In this document: positions 19,421 to 28,367 of the stretch, in pieces | Layout: the number at the start of each line of letters is the position of its first letter | How positions within the stretch are numbered: the stretch's first letter is position 1 | From: Dokdonella_A ginsengisoli | Lineage (GTDB): Bacteria; Pseudomonadota; Gammaproteobacteria; Xanthomonadales; Rhodanobacteraceae | Assembly (NCBI RefSeq): GCF_042652785.1 | Contig: NZ_JBHSHD010000003.1 | Span: 124,001 to 188,000, forward strand | Direction of reading: 5' to 3' | DNA length: 64,000 nt | Notes under the pieces: model-generated | The model's input: only the letters and a program-made list of their open reading frames with translations | Told to the model about the DNA's origin: nothing | The model's database searches: none | Position numbers and translations under genes: made by a program

Positions 19421-20461
19421 ATGACCTGCGCAACCGTGTTCGACACCGAACTGCCGATCGTCCAGGCGCCGATGGCCGGCGTGCAGGGCAGCGCGCTGGC
19501 GATCGCCGTGTGCGAAGCCGGCGGCCTCGGCTCCCTGCCCTGCGCCACGCTCCCGCCCGACGCGCTGCGCGAAGAACTGGCCGCGATCCGCGCGCGCACG
19601 CGCGGCGCGTTCAACGTCAACTTCTTCTGCCACGTTCCGCCGGAGCCGGACGCGCGGCGCGAAGCGGCCTGGCGCGAGCGGCTCGCGCCGTACTACCGCG
19701 AGGCGGGCCTGGACGCCGACGCGACTGCCGGCGGACCGTCGCGCCAGCCGTTCGACGCGGCGAGCTGCGAGATCGTCGAGGCATTCCGGCCGCCGGTGGT
19801 CAGCTTCCATTTCGGGCTGCCCGCGCCGGACCTGCTGGCACGCGTGCGCGGCTGGGGCGCGAAGATTCTTTCCTCGGCGACGACCGTCGAGGAGGCGCGC
19901 TGGCTCGAGGCGCACGGCGTCGACGCGATCATCGCGCAGGGGCTCGAAGCGGGCGGCCATCGCGGGCATTTCCTGTCCGACGATCTGAGCCTGCAAGCCG
20001 GGACTTTCGCCCTGCTGCCGCAGATCGTGCGCGCGGTGCGCGTGCCGGTGATCGCTGCCGGCGGCATCGCTGACGCGCGCGGCGTCGCCGCGGCACTCGC
20101 GCTCGGCGCCGCCGCCGTGCAGGTGGGCACGGCCTACCTGCTGTGCCCGGAAGCGACCACCGGCGCCGTGCATCGCGCGGCCCTATGCAGCGACGCCGCG
20201 CGCCACACCGCGCTCACCCGCCTGTTCAGCGGCCGCGCCGCGCGCGGCATCGTCAATCGCCTGATGCGCGAGCTGGGGCCGCTCGACGCCGCCGCGCCCG
20301 CGTTCCCGCTCGCCTCGGCCGCGCTCGCGCCGCTGCGCATGCACGCCGAGGCACACGGCAGCGGCGATTTCTCGCCGCTGTGGGCTGGCCAGAACGCCAG
20401 CGGCTGCCGCGCGATCGCCGCCGCGGAGCTGACGCGCCAGCTCGCGCAGGGCCTGGCCTGA
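19421..20461 (+). CDS. Nitronate monooxygenase-like flavoprotein
   Basis: A 346-residue TIM-barrel FMN enzyme of the nitronate monooxygenase (2-nitropropane dioxygenase) family. It has PIVQAPMAGVQGSALAIAV at the start, GLGSLPCATL, the signature QGLEAGGHRGHF near 169-180, VPVIAAGGIADARGVAAALALGA and QVGTAYLLCPEA for FMN phosphate binding. It would oxidise alkyl nitronates such as propionate-3-nitronate. It stands alone, 34 bases after the BNR gene and possibly in the same transcript. Confidence 0.88.
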   Translation: MTCATVFDTELPIVQAPMAGVQGSALAIAVCEAGGLGSLPCATLPPDALREELAAIRARTRGAFNVNFFCHVPPEPDARREAAWRERLAPYYREAGLDADATAGGPSRQPFDAASCEIVEAFRPPVVSFHFGLPAPDLLARVRGWGAKILSSATTVEEARWLEAHGVDAIIAQGLEAGGHRGHFLSDDLSLQAGTFALLPQIVRAVRVPVIAAGGIADARGVAAALALGAAAVQVGTAYLLCPEATTGAVHRAALCSDAARHTALTRLFSGRAARGIVNRLMRELGPLDAAAPAFPLASAALAPLRMHAEAHGSGDFSPLWAGQNASGCRAIAAAELTRQLAQGLA

Positions 20462-20486
20462 ACCGCGCGATCGAGACGCTCGGCCG

Positions 20487-20987
20487 TCACTTCGACTCGC
20501 CGCGACGGTTCATCGACCAGATCACCGCGACGATCTTCCAGCCCTCGCCGGTGTTGACCAGCTGCCAGGCTTCGCGGCCGTGGTTGGTCTCGCGGCCGTT
20601 CTCGAGGAAGGCGTAGTCGAACTGCACCGCGGCGATGTCGCCGTCGGTGTCGATCTTCACGTTGCGGAACGTTTCCTCGGTACGCGCCTCGTCGGAGACG
20701 ATGCCGTCGATGAAGGAGCGCATGCCGTGCTTCGGATCGACCTCGACCTTGCGCGCCTGCGGGTTCCGCGCGCGCCGACGCTGCAGGAAGGCGTCGCTGT
20801 CGACCGACTGCCAGGTGACCGCATCGTGCAGGAACAGCGCGACGAAGCGCGGCTTGTCCTTTTCGATGATCGACGTGCGGAATGCTTCCACCACCGCTTC
20901 GATCTCGCGCACGGCGCCGTCCCGTGGCGCGGCGTGGGAGAAGAGTGGAAGGCACAGCAGGAAGGCGGCGAGAACGACGGATTTCAT
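20487..20987 (-). CDS. Exported SnoaL/NTF2-like protein
   Basis: A 166-residue exported protein with the cone-shaped NTF2/SnoaL fold: a signal peptide (MKSVVLAAFLLCLPLFSHAA), helix REIEAVVEAFRTSIIEKDKP, FVALFLHDAVTWQ and a sheet ending GEGWKIVAVIWSMN. AGGAG precedes the ATG at 20987. Members bind small hydrophobic ligands or act as lyases/isomerases; the catalytic pair is not obvious here. Lies 26 bases downstream of the serine hydrolase gene on the same strand, probably one transcript. Confidence 0.8.
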   Translation of the reverse strand: MKSVVLAAFLLCLPLFSHAAPRDGAVREIEAVVEAFRTSIIEKDKPRFVALFLHDAVTWQSVDSDAFLQRRRARNPQARKVEVDPKHGMRSFIDGIVSDEARTEETFRNVKIDTDGDIAAVQFDYAFLENGRETNHGREAWQLVNTGEGWKIVAVIWSMNRRGESK

Positions 20988-21013
20988 GAACGCTCCTGGG
21001 TCGGGGGAATCGG

Positions 21014-22537
21014 TCACGGCGCAGCCTTGCGCCGGTAGTAGGCGCGCGAAACGCCGTTGTCCAGGCTCAGCGCGCTGGTCGTGCCGTGCGCGTCGCGATG
21101 GAATTCGATCTGCAGGGATTCCCAATCGGGCGAGGTGTAGCGGTTCGGCGCCAACGGCAGCAGCTCGACGGGCTTGGAGTTGCCGCTCCAGTAGCCGGTC
21201 AGCCGGCCCTGCGCGGCCTCCACGCGCAGCTCGCGCGGCGCTTCGTTCAGGCGCTTCTGCCAGGCCTGCGGGATGCCGTCGTCGAAGACGTAGGTGCCGG
21301 CGTCGCGCGCAGCCTGCGGATCGTCGGGGACGATCGGGATCGTCCGCAGCGGGCGCTGCGTCGGCCAGCCCCAGGCGTCGGCGACCGCGTTGCGGATCTC
21401 GCCAGCGAGATCGTCGCCGCGCGCGCCGTTGGTCAGGATCACCACGCCGTCGCCGCTGTACAGGTTGCCCTCGATGAAGGCGCGGTAGCTGTCGTTGGCT
21501 CCGCCGTGGTGGAACACGCGCCTCTGTGCGGTACCGGCCAGGCGCGGGCCGAGGCCGTGCTCGCTCGGCGACACCTCGGTCATCATCTCTCTGGCGAGAG
21601 CGCGCGGAAGAAAATCGCCGCTGCCGCGATAGCTGCGGATCAGCGCGCGCACGTACAGCGCCAGATCGTTCGCGCAGGTCCACAGGCCGGACGCGGCGAG
21701 TTCCGGAAAGGTCTCCCAGCCGCGCGGCTGCGCGCGCGGCCGGCCGTCGGGTCCATGCGCCTTGGCGATGTTGCCGCGCGTGGCCGGGAGCGGGCTCTCG
21801 AACGTGCTTCGGCTCATGTGCAGCGGATCGAACACCGCTTCGCGCGCGAGCGACTCGAACGGGCGGCCGGTGGCGTCGGTCAGCACCAGCTGCTCGACGG
21901 TGACGCCGCCGCCGGAGTAGTCCAGTCTTTCGCCGGGCGGATGCACCAGCCGGACCGGCTCGTGCTTCGCCGGCGCCTTGCCGTCGAGCGTCTGCAGCGC
22001 GTCCGGCACCGTGGCGCCGGGCTGGAAATCCTCGAAGCCGTGCACGTTGAAACCGGCGGTATGCGACAGCAGCATGCGCAGCGTTACCTTCGGCGCGGGA
22101 TCGCCGCCGAACCGCGGAATCTTCCACGAACGCAGGTAGGCGCCGACGTCGCGATCGAGATCGAGCCGGCCCTGCGACACGAGCCGCAGCGTCGCGCCGG
22201 CCGCCACCACCTTGCTCACCGAGCCGACCGAGAACAGCGTGTCGGCGTCGACCTTCTCCACCGTGCCGGCTTCGCGCAGGCCGTAGCCGGCCGCGTGCAC
22301 GACTTCGCCGTCGCGCAGAACGGCCACCGCGACGCCGGGCACACCGTAGTGCCGCATGCGCTCGGACAGCGACCATGCCGGCGCCGGCTGGTCGGCGCGC
22401 AGCACGCTCGGGCGCAGAGCGCGCTCGAAGCCGCGCGAGGTCTGCGCGCTGCCCGCGTCGTCGGTGGCGCGCGCCGGTGCGATCGCGACCAGCAACGCGA
22501 AAGCGGCGGCCAGCGAATGAAGCCGGATCGTCTGCAC
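21014..22537 (-). CDS. Exported serine hydrolase of the beta-lactamase/class C family
   Basis: A 507-residue periplasmic enzyme. A signal peptide ends at ARAT. The catalytic SxxK is SVSK (Ser 106, Lys 109), the second motif is YSG (Tyr 207) and the third is HHGG near 351, as in beta-lactamase-related esterases and D-aminopeptidases. A C-terminal domain of about 120 residues (from RDAGTYVFDD) resembles the lipocalin-like add-on found in such peptidases. Substrate could be a D-amino peptide or ester; not a classical beta-lactamase. Confidence 0.88.
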   Translation of the reverse strand: MQTIRLHSLAAAFALLVAIAPARATDDAGSAQTSRGFERALRPSVLRADQPAPAWSLSERMRHYGVPGVAVAVLRDGEVVHAAGYGLREAGTVEKVDADTLFSVGSVSKVVAAGATLRLVSQGRLDLDRDVGAYLRSWKIPRFGGDPAPKVTLRMLLSHTAGFNVHGFEDFQPGATVPDALQTLDGKAPAKHEPVRLVHPPGERLDYSGGGVTVEQLVLTDATGRPFESLAREAVFDPLHMSRSTFESPLPATRGNIAKAHGPDGRPRAQPRGWETFPELAASGLWTCANDLALYVRALIRSYRGSGDFLPRALAREMMTEVSPSEHGLGPRLAGTAQRRVFHHGGANDSYRAFIEGNLYSGDGVVILTNGARGDDLAGEIRNAVADAWGWPTQRPLRTIPIVPDDPQAARDAGTYVFDDGIPQAWQKRLNEAPRELRVEAAQGRLTGYWSGNSKPVELLPLAPNRYTSPDWESLQIEFHRDAHGTTSALSLDNGVSRAYYRRKAAP

Positions 22538-22717
22538 CTGGAATTCCCCTCGTCCGAAAGCCGTGTTCCGGACCTGGATGCCGTGCTGCGCGAAACGGTC
22601 GCAACCTGAACGTGTCGACCTAGGGCTTGCACCAGCTAGGGTCGGCCCGGTCTTGTCCGCGCACGAACGCCGCCGCTAGCTTGATGCCCCGGAGAATCGT
22701 GCGAGGAGAAGTGCGGC

Positions 22718-23107
22718 ATGACTGCGATCGGCGGCGCGAACATCTGGAATCCCGTTTCCCTGTCCGGTGAGGCGACACCGCAGGGCAATCCGTCCGGGCA
22801 AACCTTCGAGCCGCTGCTGCGCCGGGACGATACCGTGATGTCCTGGGGCTGCGAGTACGGCAAGGGCATCTTCATCGTGCTCGACACGGGTCGCGAGGGA
22901 CCGGATGACGTCAAGATCGTGATCCACGAGGACGGCAGCTCGACGGTGACCGTCAACGGCGTCGAGTACGAGTTCGATCGCGAGCAGACGCAGAACCTGC
23001 GTGTGCGCGTCGACGACAACGACCGCGTGCAGGTCGACGACCGCCGATCGGGCCTCGAGAAGGCGCTGGACCCGAATCCGATCCAGGTCTTCGAATACCC
23101 CGAGTGA
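22718..23107 (+). CDS. Small acidic hypothetical protein
   Basis: A 129-residue acidic soluble protein with no signal peptide. It is strand-rich, with a repetitive core DDVKIVIHEDGSSTVTVNG, VEYEFDREQTQNLRVRV and DDNDRVQVDD. This faintly recalls the beta-strand region preceding M91-type effector peptidases, but no HExxH is present. GGAG lies upstream of the ATG (22718). It stands alone between a divergently read serine hydrolase and a convergent small gene. Function unknown. Confidence 0.6.
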   Translation: MTAIGGANIWNPVSLSGEATPQGNPSGQTFEPLLRRDDTVMSWGCEYGKGIFIVLDTGREGPDDVKIVIHEDGSSTVTVNGVEYEFDREQTQNLRVRVDDNDRVQVDDRRSGLEKALDPNPIQVFEYPE

Positions 23108-23153
23108 GCGGCGCAACAGCGGCCGCACCCACCGCGCAGCCGGCAACCGACCG

Positions 23154-23510
23154 CTAGGGCCGGGCCGGCCGTGAACGCAGCGCGGCGCGCAGGTGCGCGC
23201 CGAGGTGATAGCTGCGGTAGCGGCAGACGTCGAAGCCGCGCTGGATCAGCACGCGCCCGTCGGCGAATTCGGCGCGCAGGTCGCGCAGGCAGTTGCGCGA
23301 ATCCCCTTCGATCGCCACCGTGGCCGAGTCGCCGCCGCCGCGCAGCGCGCCGCCCAGCGGCAGATCGAGAAACGCGCCGCTGCCGGCCGGCGCCTCGGCG
23401 AACGCGACGAGACTGTCCTTGGCGGTGTTGACCACGTCGACGTAGTGAACGGTTGCGGCGCATCCCGCACCCGGTGCGGCGAACAGAGCGGCGAGCAGAC
23501 ACGAACGCAT
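23154..23510 (-). CDS. Small exported hypothetical protein
   Basis: A 118-residue exported protein. GGGAGA precedes the ATG at 23510, which opens MRSCLLAALFAAPGAGCAAT; the GAGC could be a weak lipobox. The mature part is a Gly-rich sheet (DLPLGGALRGGGDSATVAIE) with two cysteines and a basic C-terminus. No family recognised. It is divergent from the LytS-like kinase gene. Confidence 0.65.
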   Translation of the reverse strand: MRSCLLAALFAAPGAGCAATVHYVDVVNTAKDSLVAFAEAPAGSGAFLDLPLGGALRGGGDSATVAIEGDSRNCLRDLRAEFADGRVLIQRGFDVCRYRSYHLGAHLRAALRSRPARP

Positions 23511-23694
23511 GGCAATCTCCCGTCGTCGAGAAGCTGTCGAGCAGCGCCGGGAAACGATCGCCGGCACGGGAAATCTGCCCGCCCAGGGCCGTGCGTCGAC
23601 AGCGAAACGGGACGAATCGTCGTCGCGCAAGGACCAATCGTAGCCGTCCGCGGCGAGGCTTCTCAGGCCCCGGGCCGGCCACTACGATGGCCCG

Positions 23695-24858
23695 ATGGAG
23701 AACCCGCCGCCGCTTCGCACGGAACCGGATCCGAGCCCGCTGCTCGACCGCGTGCTGCTGCGCGGTCCGCGCCATCTGGTGCTATGGGCGCTGATCGTCG
23801 CGCTGTTCGCCGCGCAGTGGTACCTGCACGACTGGCTGTTCTCCGGCGGCCATCCGTGGCCGGCGATCGAATACGTGCGCTGGTCGTTCCTGCGCTGGTT
23901 CGCCTGGGTGCCGCTGGCGCCTCTGGTCTTCCGGCTGGCCGAACGCTTTCCGATCGATTCGCCGCTGCGCCTGCGCTTCCTCGGCCTGCATCTGGCGGCG
24001 AGCGTCGCGGTCACCGCGTTCTCGGTCGCCGCCGGCGCCCTGCTCTCGCACTGGCTGCTGCCGGACCAGCCGTCGTTCGGGGACCAGCTGCGGCACTTCG
24101 CCGGCAAGTACGCGCTGATCGACTTCCTCGTCTACTGGGTGCTGGTGTCGATCCGCCAGACCGTGCACTTCTACCGCGAGAAGAACCGCAGGGAACTCGA
24201 ATCGAGCCGGCTGGCCACCGAGCTGGCGCAGTCGCGCCTGCAGGTGCTCAAGATGCAGCTGCAGCCGCACTTCCTGTTCAACACGCTGCACACGATCGGC
24301 ACGCTGATCGACGAGGACCCGGCCGCCGCCGAGGAAATGCTGCTGCGCCTGAGCGAACTGCTGCGCGCGTTCCTGGAGGACTACCGCGGGCAGGAAATCC
24401 CGCTCGGCCACGAACTGGAACTGGTCGACCTGTACCTCGGCATCCAGCGCACGCGCTTCAAGGACCGCCTGACGACGCGCATCCACGCGGCGCCGGACAC
24501 GCTCGATTGCGCCGTGCCGAGCCTGATCCTGCAGCCGCTGGTGGAGAACGCGATCCAGTACGGCATCGGCCGCAACGTCGGCGAAGACTGCATCGAGATC
24601 GACAGCCGCCTCGAAGGCGACCAGCTGTGCCTGGAGGTGCGCAACCGCAACAGCGCGCTCGAACGCATTTCCACCGGCACTTATCGGCGCGGCATCGGCC
24701 TTTCCAATTCGCGCCTGCGGCTGAGGGAACTCTACGGCGACGCCGCGCAGATCCAGCTGGTGGCCGCGGCGCCGCACGGCGTGGTCTGTCGCGTGCGCCT
24801 GCCGGCGCGCCGGCTCGACCTGGACGACCTCGCGCGGCCGGGCGAGGAAACCGCGTGA
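23695..24858 (+). CDS. LytS/YehU-type sensor histidine kinase
   Basis: A 387-residue membrane kinase. Four hydrophobic segments lie between about 28 and 155. The phosphorylated His is in LQPHFLFNTLH (His 192), the N-box is LVENAIQYGI (about 283-292) and the glycine box is RRGIGLSNSRLRL (about 331-343), as in the His_kinase (LytS) family. There is no separate periplasmic sensor domain. The stop overlaps the start of the LytTR regulator in GTGA, so the pair is translationally coupled. Confidence 0.93.
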   Translation: MENPPPLRTEPDPSPLLDRVLLRGPRHLVLWALIVALFAAQWYLHDWLFSGGHPWPAIEYVRWSFLRWFAWVPLAPLVFRLAERFPIDSPLRLRFLGLHLAASVAVTAFSVAAGALLSHWLLPDQPSFGDQLRHFAGKYALIDFLVYWVLVSIRQTVHFYREKNRRELESSRLATELAQSRLQVLKMQLQPHFLFNTLHTIGTLIDEDPAAAEEMLLRLSELLRAFLEDYRGQEIPLGHELELVDLYLGIQRTRFKDRLTTRIHAAPDTLDCAVPSLILQPLVENAIQYGIGRNVGEDCIEIDSRLEGDQLCLEVRNRNSALERISTGTYRRGIGLSNSRLRLRELYGDAAQIQLVAAAPHGVVCRVRLPARRLDLDDLARPGEETA

Positions 24859-25637
24859 AGCTGCGCGCGCTGGTGGTCGACGACGAGCCGATCGCGCGCC
24901 ACGCCATCGTGCGCCTGCTGCGCGACGACGGCGAGATCGAGCTGGCCGGCGAGTGCGGCGACGGTGCCGGCGCGGTCGCGGCAATCCGCCGGCAGGCGCC
25001 GGACCTCGTCTTCCTCGACATCCAGATGCCGGCGATGAGCGGCATCGACGTCGTCGCCGCGGTCGGCCAGGAACGCATGCCGGCGACCGTGTTCGTGACC
25101 GCCTACGAGCACTACGCGGTGCGCGCGTTCGAGTCGAACGCGGTCGACTACCTGGTCAAGCCGTTCAGCCGCGAGCGCTTCCAGAAGATGCTCGCGCGCG
25201 CCAAGGCGCGCATCGCCGCCGCGCCCGATCCGGCCCACGCCGTCTCGCAGCAGGTGCTGCGCGCGCTGGCCGAACTCACGGCGCGGCCCGACTATCCGGC
25301 ACGCATTCCCGTTCCCGTCGACGAGCACATCGAGCTGATCGAAGTCGACGACATCGTGTGGATCAAGGCCAACCGCAACACCGTCAACCTGCACCTGGAC
25401 GGGCGCGTGTACGTCCTGCGCGAGACCATGAGCGGCCTCGCCGCACGGCTCGATCCGAAGCACTTCGCCCGCGTGCACCGTTCGGCGATCGTCAACGCGC
25501 GGCGCATCAAGGCGATCCATCCGTGGTTCAACGGCTACCACGTGCTGGTCATGGACACCGGCCAGGAGCTGCGCATGAGCCGCTACCAGCACGAGAGCTT
25601 CCTCAAGCTCGTCGGGCGGCGCGCGGAAGCGGACTGA
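24855..25637 (+). CDS. LytTR-type response regulator
   Basis: A 260-residue regulator. The receiver domain (1-120) has the acidic pocket VVDDEP, phosphoacceptor Asp 55 in VFLDIQMP and Lys 102 in YLVKPF. The C-terminal half is a LytTR DNA-binding domain (HIELIEVDDIVWIKANRNTV ... FARVHRSAIVNARRI ... FNGYHVLVMDTG). It begins at GTG 24855 overlapping the kinase stop. Targets would carry paired LytTR boxes; none was recognised in the window. Such pairs often control cell-wall or autolysis genes. Confidence 0.94.
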   Translation: MKLRALVVDDEPIARHAIVRLLRDDGEIELAGECGDGAGAVAAIRRQAPDLVFLDIQMPAMSGIDVVAAVGQERMPATVFVTAYEHYAVRAFESNAVDYLVKPFSRERFQKMLARAKARIAAAPDPAHAVSQQVLRALAELTARPDYPARIPVPVDEHIELIEVDDIVWIKANRNTVNLHLDGRVYVLRETMSGLAARLDPKHFARVHRSAIVNARRIKAIHPWFNGYHVLVMDTGQELRMSRYQHESFLKLVGRRAEAD

Positions 25638-25649
25638 CGCGAGCGCCCC

Positions 25650-26555
25650 TCAGGAGCGCTTCACCGCATGCCCGCCGAACTCGTTGCGCATCGCGGCGAG
25701 CAGCTTGTCGGCGTAGGAATCGTCGTCGCGCGAGCGCAGGCGCTCGAGCAACGCCTGGGTGATCACCGGCGCCGGCACGTCGAGCGCGATCGCCTCGGCG
25801 ACGGTCCAGCGACCCTCGCCGGAATCGGCCACGTGCGGGGCGATGCCGTCCATCGACGGGTTCTTCGCCAGCGCATCGGCGGTGAGGTCGAGCAGCCACG
25901 AGCGCACGACGCTGCCGTGGCGCCAGATCTCGGCGAGCTGGTGCAGGTCGAAACCGAACTCGGCCTTGTGCCGCAGGATCGAGAAGCCTTCCGCGTAGGC
26001 CTGCATCAGGCCGTACTCGATGCCGTTGTGGATCATCTTGGCGTAGTGGCCGGCGCCGGAGGGACCGACCCGGCCCCAGCCGCGGTCAGCGGCCGGCGCG
26101 AGGGTTTCGAACACCGGCCGCAGGCGTTCGACCGCCGCGGCGTCGCCGCCGATCATCAGGCTGTAGCCTTCGGCCAGTCCCCAGACGCCGCCGCTGGTGC
26201 CGCAGTCGACGTAGTCCACGCGCTGCTGCGCGGCCTGTTGCGCGCGCCGCAGGGTGTCGTGGTAGTTCGAGTTGCCGCCGTCGATCACGGCGTCGCCGGC
26301 GTCGAGCAGCGGCAGCAGCGATTGGATCGTGCGATCGGTGATCTCGCCGGCCGGCACCATCAGCCACAGCGCGCGCGGCGCAGCGAGCAGGCCGACCAGT
26401 TCCTGCAGCGAAGCGGCCGCTTCGCCGCCGTGCGAGACGATCGCGGCCCGCGCGTCCGCGTCCGGATCGAAGCCGACCACGCGGTGCCCGCCGCGCAGCA
26501 GCCGCTGCGCCATGTTCGCGCCCATGCGGCCGAGGCCGATCATGCCCAGTTCCAT
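25650..26555 (-). CDS. gnd: 6-phosphogluconate dehydrogenase, short (GndA-like, decarboxylating) form
   Basis: A 301-residue enzyme converting 6-phosphogluconate to ribulose-5-phosphate. Dinucleotide loop GLGRMG at 8-13; substrate loop GTSGGVWGL; catalytic Lys in GAGHYAKMIHNGIEYG (Lys 173). At about 300 residues it is of the short type, not the 470-residue form. An Asp (30) follows the second strand in VVGFDPDADAR, which in this family favours NAD over NADP. Convergent with the LytTR gene. It joins tal, pgi and pgm nearby in pentose phosphate metabolism. Confidence 0.93.
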   Translation of the reverse strand: MELGMIGLGRMGANMAQRLLRGGHRVVGFDPDADARAAIVSHGGEAAASLQELVGLLAAPRALWLMVPAGEITDRTIQSLLPLLDAGDAVIDGGNSNYHDTLRRAQQAAQQRVDYVDCGTSGGVWGLAEGYSLMIGGDAAAVERLRPVFETLAPAADRGWGRVGPSGAGHYAKMIHNGIEYGLMQAYAEGFSILRHKAEFGFDLHQLAEIWRHGSVVRSWLLDLTADALAKNPSMDGIAPHVADSGEGRWTVAEAIALDVPAPVITQALLERLRSRDDDSYADKLLAAMRNEFGGHAVKRS

Positions 26556-26659
26556 CGCGATGCTCCGTTGGCGGCACTGCCGCAGTCGGCCGCGATGATA
26601 GCCCGCAAAGAAAATCGCGGCGCCGGCCGATGCGCTGCCGGCCGGCGCTGCGGCGGGCG

Positions 26660-28180
26660 TCAGTCGGAGGTGGCGCCACCGAAGCGGTCGGCGAAGATCG
26701 TGTCGGTGGCGACGAAGCGCGCGATGGTCATGTCGAAGTCGCTGGCGGCCGCCGGATTGGCCTGCGTCCAGCGCCGGTAGCCGGCGGTCACGACCTGCGT
26801 GCCGTCCATGATCAGGTCGGAGCCGTACGAGAGCTTCTGCGCGTCCGTGAAGGCCGAGAAATCCAGCACCGCCGCCGCGTGCAGCGGCGTCCCGTTGGAG
26901 CCGAACTGCACGACCGACTGCATCGGATGGCCGTCGCCGAACAGATCGTCCTTGATGTCCAGCCCGACCACCAGATCGCGCGTGTCGGCGCGCTCGGCGA
27001 TGCCGTAGGGCACGTTCGTTCCGCTGAGCACCAGCTGGTGCCGCATGTTGCTGCTGCCGCCGCCGAAGGCGTTGTCCAGGTCGCCGTTCGGCTGGTACGC
27101 CGCGAGCAGCAGTTCGTACTGCGGCGAGGGGCTGGCGCTGTCGTTGTAGGCGAAGCCGGCGACGACGAAGCCGCCGTCGTGGCGCCGCGCGATGCGCGTC
27201 ACCGAGTCCTGCTTGCTAGTGCCCAGGTCGCCGTAGACGGAGTCGTTGATGAAATCGTCGGCCTGCCCGCTGACGCCGTTCACGCTGATCACGAAGCCGT
27301 CGATGTCGCCGCCGGACGGCGCGCGCTGCTTCTGGCCGACGATCACCAGCCGGTAGGCGAACGGCGACGGCGAATAGGCCAGCACGTCGAACGCGGCGTC
27401 GCGGCCGTTCGGCGTCATGTCCGGGTTGTAGAGGAACACGCCGGGATGGGCGGGCGTGTTGCCGAACGTCATGTCGCGCGCACCGGTGACCGGATTGAGA
27501 TGGATCGCGAACGCGGCCGGATTCCTGGTCGTGCCGACGCCCGAATCGGTGTCCGTTTCGCCGACGACGTACAACTGCGCGGCGTACCAAACGATGCGCA
27601 TCGGACGGTCGTTGCGGTTCGCCGCGTCGGCGCCCAGGTCCAGCCAGACTCCCGCGATGCCGGCCGAGCCGAAGCCCTGGCACGGCGTGCCGTCACCGTC
27701 GACGCAGGCGATCTGGATGTCGAGGTCAGTGCTGGAACCGGTGTGCTGCATGCCGACGAAGTAGAACGTGTCGCCCGGCCCCTTGGCGACGTCCACGACG
27801 TCGATCATGGTCGACGGAATCAGCCGGCGCCCGGTGCCGTTGTAGGTCAGGTCGTAGGAGCCGTCGTCCTTGATGCGGGCCATCGCCAGTTTCCGGCCAC
27901 CGGAGGAATCGGCCTGGTAGCCCAACAGCCAGTAGCCGCCGTCGGCGCTCGGGAAGACGCGCAGGCCGACGTCGAACTTGGCCGCGCCCGAGTTGAAGTC
28001 GGCGGTGCGCGAACCGGTGCCGTCGAACGAGCCGTCCGGGGTCAGGTCGCTGAACGCGAGCGAGCCGAACGGCTGTCCGTCCGCGTCGAGCACGCGCGCC
28101 TGCAGGATGTCCTTGTCGAAGTCGGTGGCCTGCGCCGGCGCGAACGCCAGCAGGCCGAGAGCGAGCAGCATGGTTTTCAT
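26660..28180 (-). CDS. Secreted delta-60-repeat-like propeller with C-terminal IFADRF tag
   Basis: A 506-residue exported protein. The ATG at 28180 opens a signal peptide (MKTMLLALGLLAFAPAQATD). The body repeats blades of about 60 residues with D-F-x-x-G, GGYWLLGYQ, DTFYFVGMQ, LYVVGETD, RLVIVGQK, GGFVVAGFA and TQVVTAGYRR, the pattern of delta-60/WD40-like secreted propellers. The C-terminus reads TDTIFADRFGGATSD, closely matching the tag on the propeller at 11292-12182. GGGGAA lies upstream of the start. Ligand and final location unknown. Confidence 0.8.
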   Translation of the reverse strand: MKTMLLALGLLAFAPAQATDFDKDILQARVLDADGQPFGSLAFSDLTPDGSFDGTGSRTADFNSGAAKFDVGLRVFPSADGGYWLLGYQADSSGGRKLAMARIKDDGSYDLTYNGTGRRLIPSTMIDVVDVAKGPGDTFYFVGMQHTGSSTDLDIQIACVDGDGTPCQGFGSAGIAGVWLDLGADAANRNDRPMRIVWYAAQLYVVGETDTDSGVGTTRNPAAFAIHLNPVTGARDMTFGNTPAHPGVFLYNPDMTPNGRDAAFDVLAYSPSPFAYRLVIVGQKQRAPSGGDIDGFVISVNGVSGQADDFINDSVYGDLGTSKQDSVTRIARRHDGGFVVAGFAYNDSASPSPQYELLLAAYQPNGDLDNAFGGGSSNMRHQLVLSGTNVPYGIAERADTRDLVVGLDIKDDLFGDGHPMQSVVQFGSNGTPLHAAAVLDFSAFTDAQKLSYGSDLIMDGTQVVTAGYRRWTQANPAAASDFDMTIARFVATDTIFADRFGGATSD

Positions 28181-28367
28181 GGCATTCCCCGTCGAATGAA
28201 TGGAATGCCCGGTAGTACGCAACGCTGCGGCGGATCGGGACATGCGCCGCACGCCGCTCGAAAGCCGCCCGAAAGACGTGCGCTTCAAGCTAGCGGCAGG
28301 ATTCGGCGACAGGCTCCGGACGAGCGGACCGGTCACCGATCAACTCATTGATTATCCGAAGATATTC

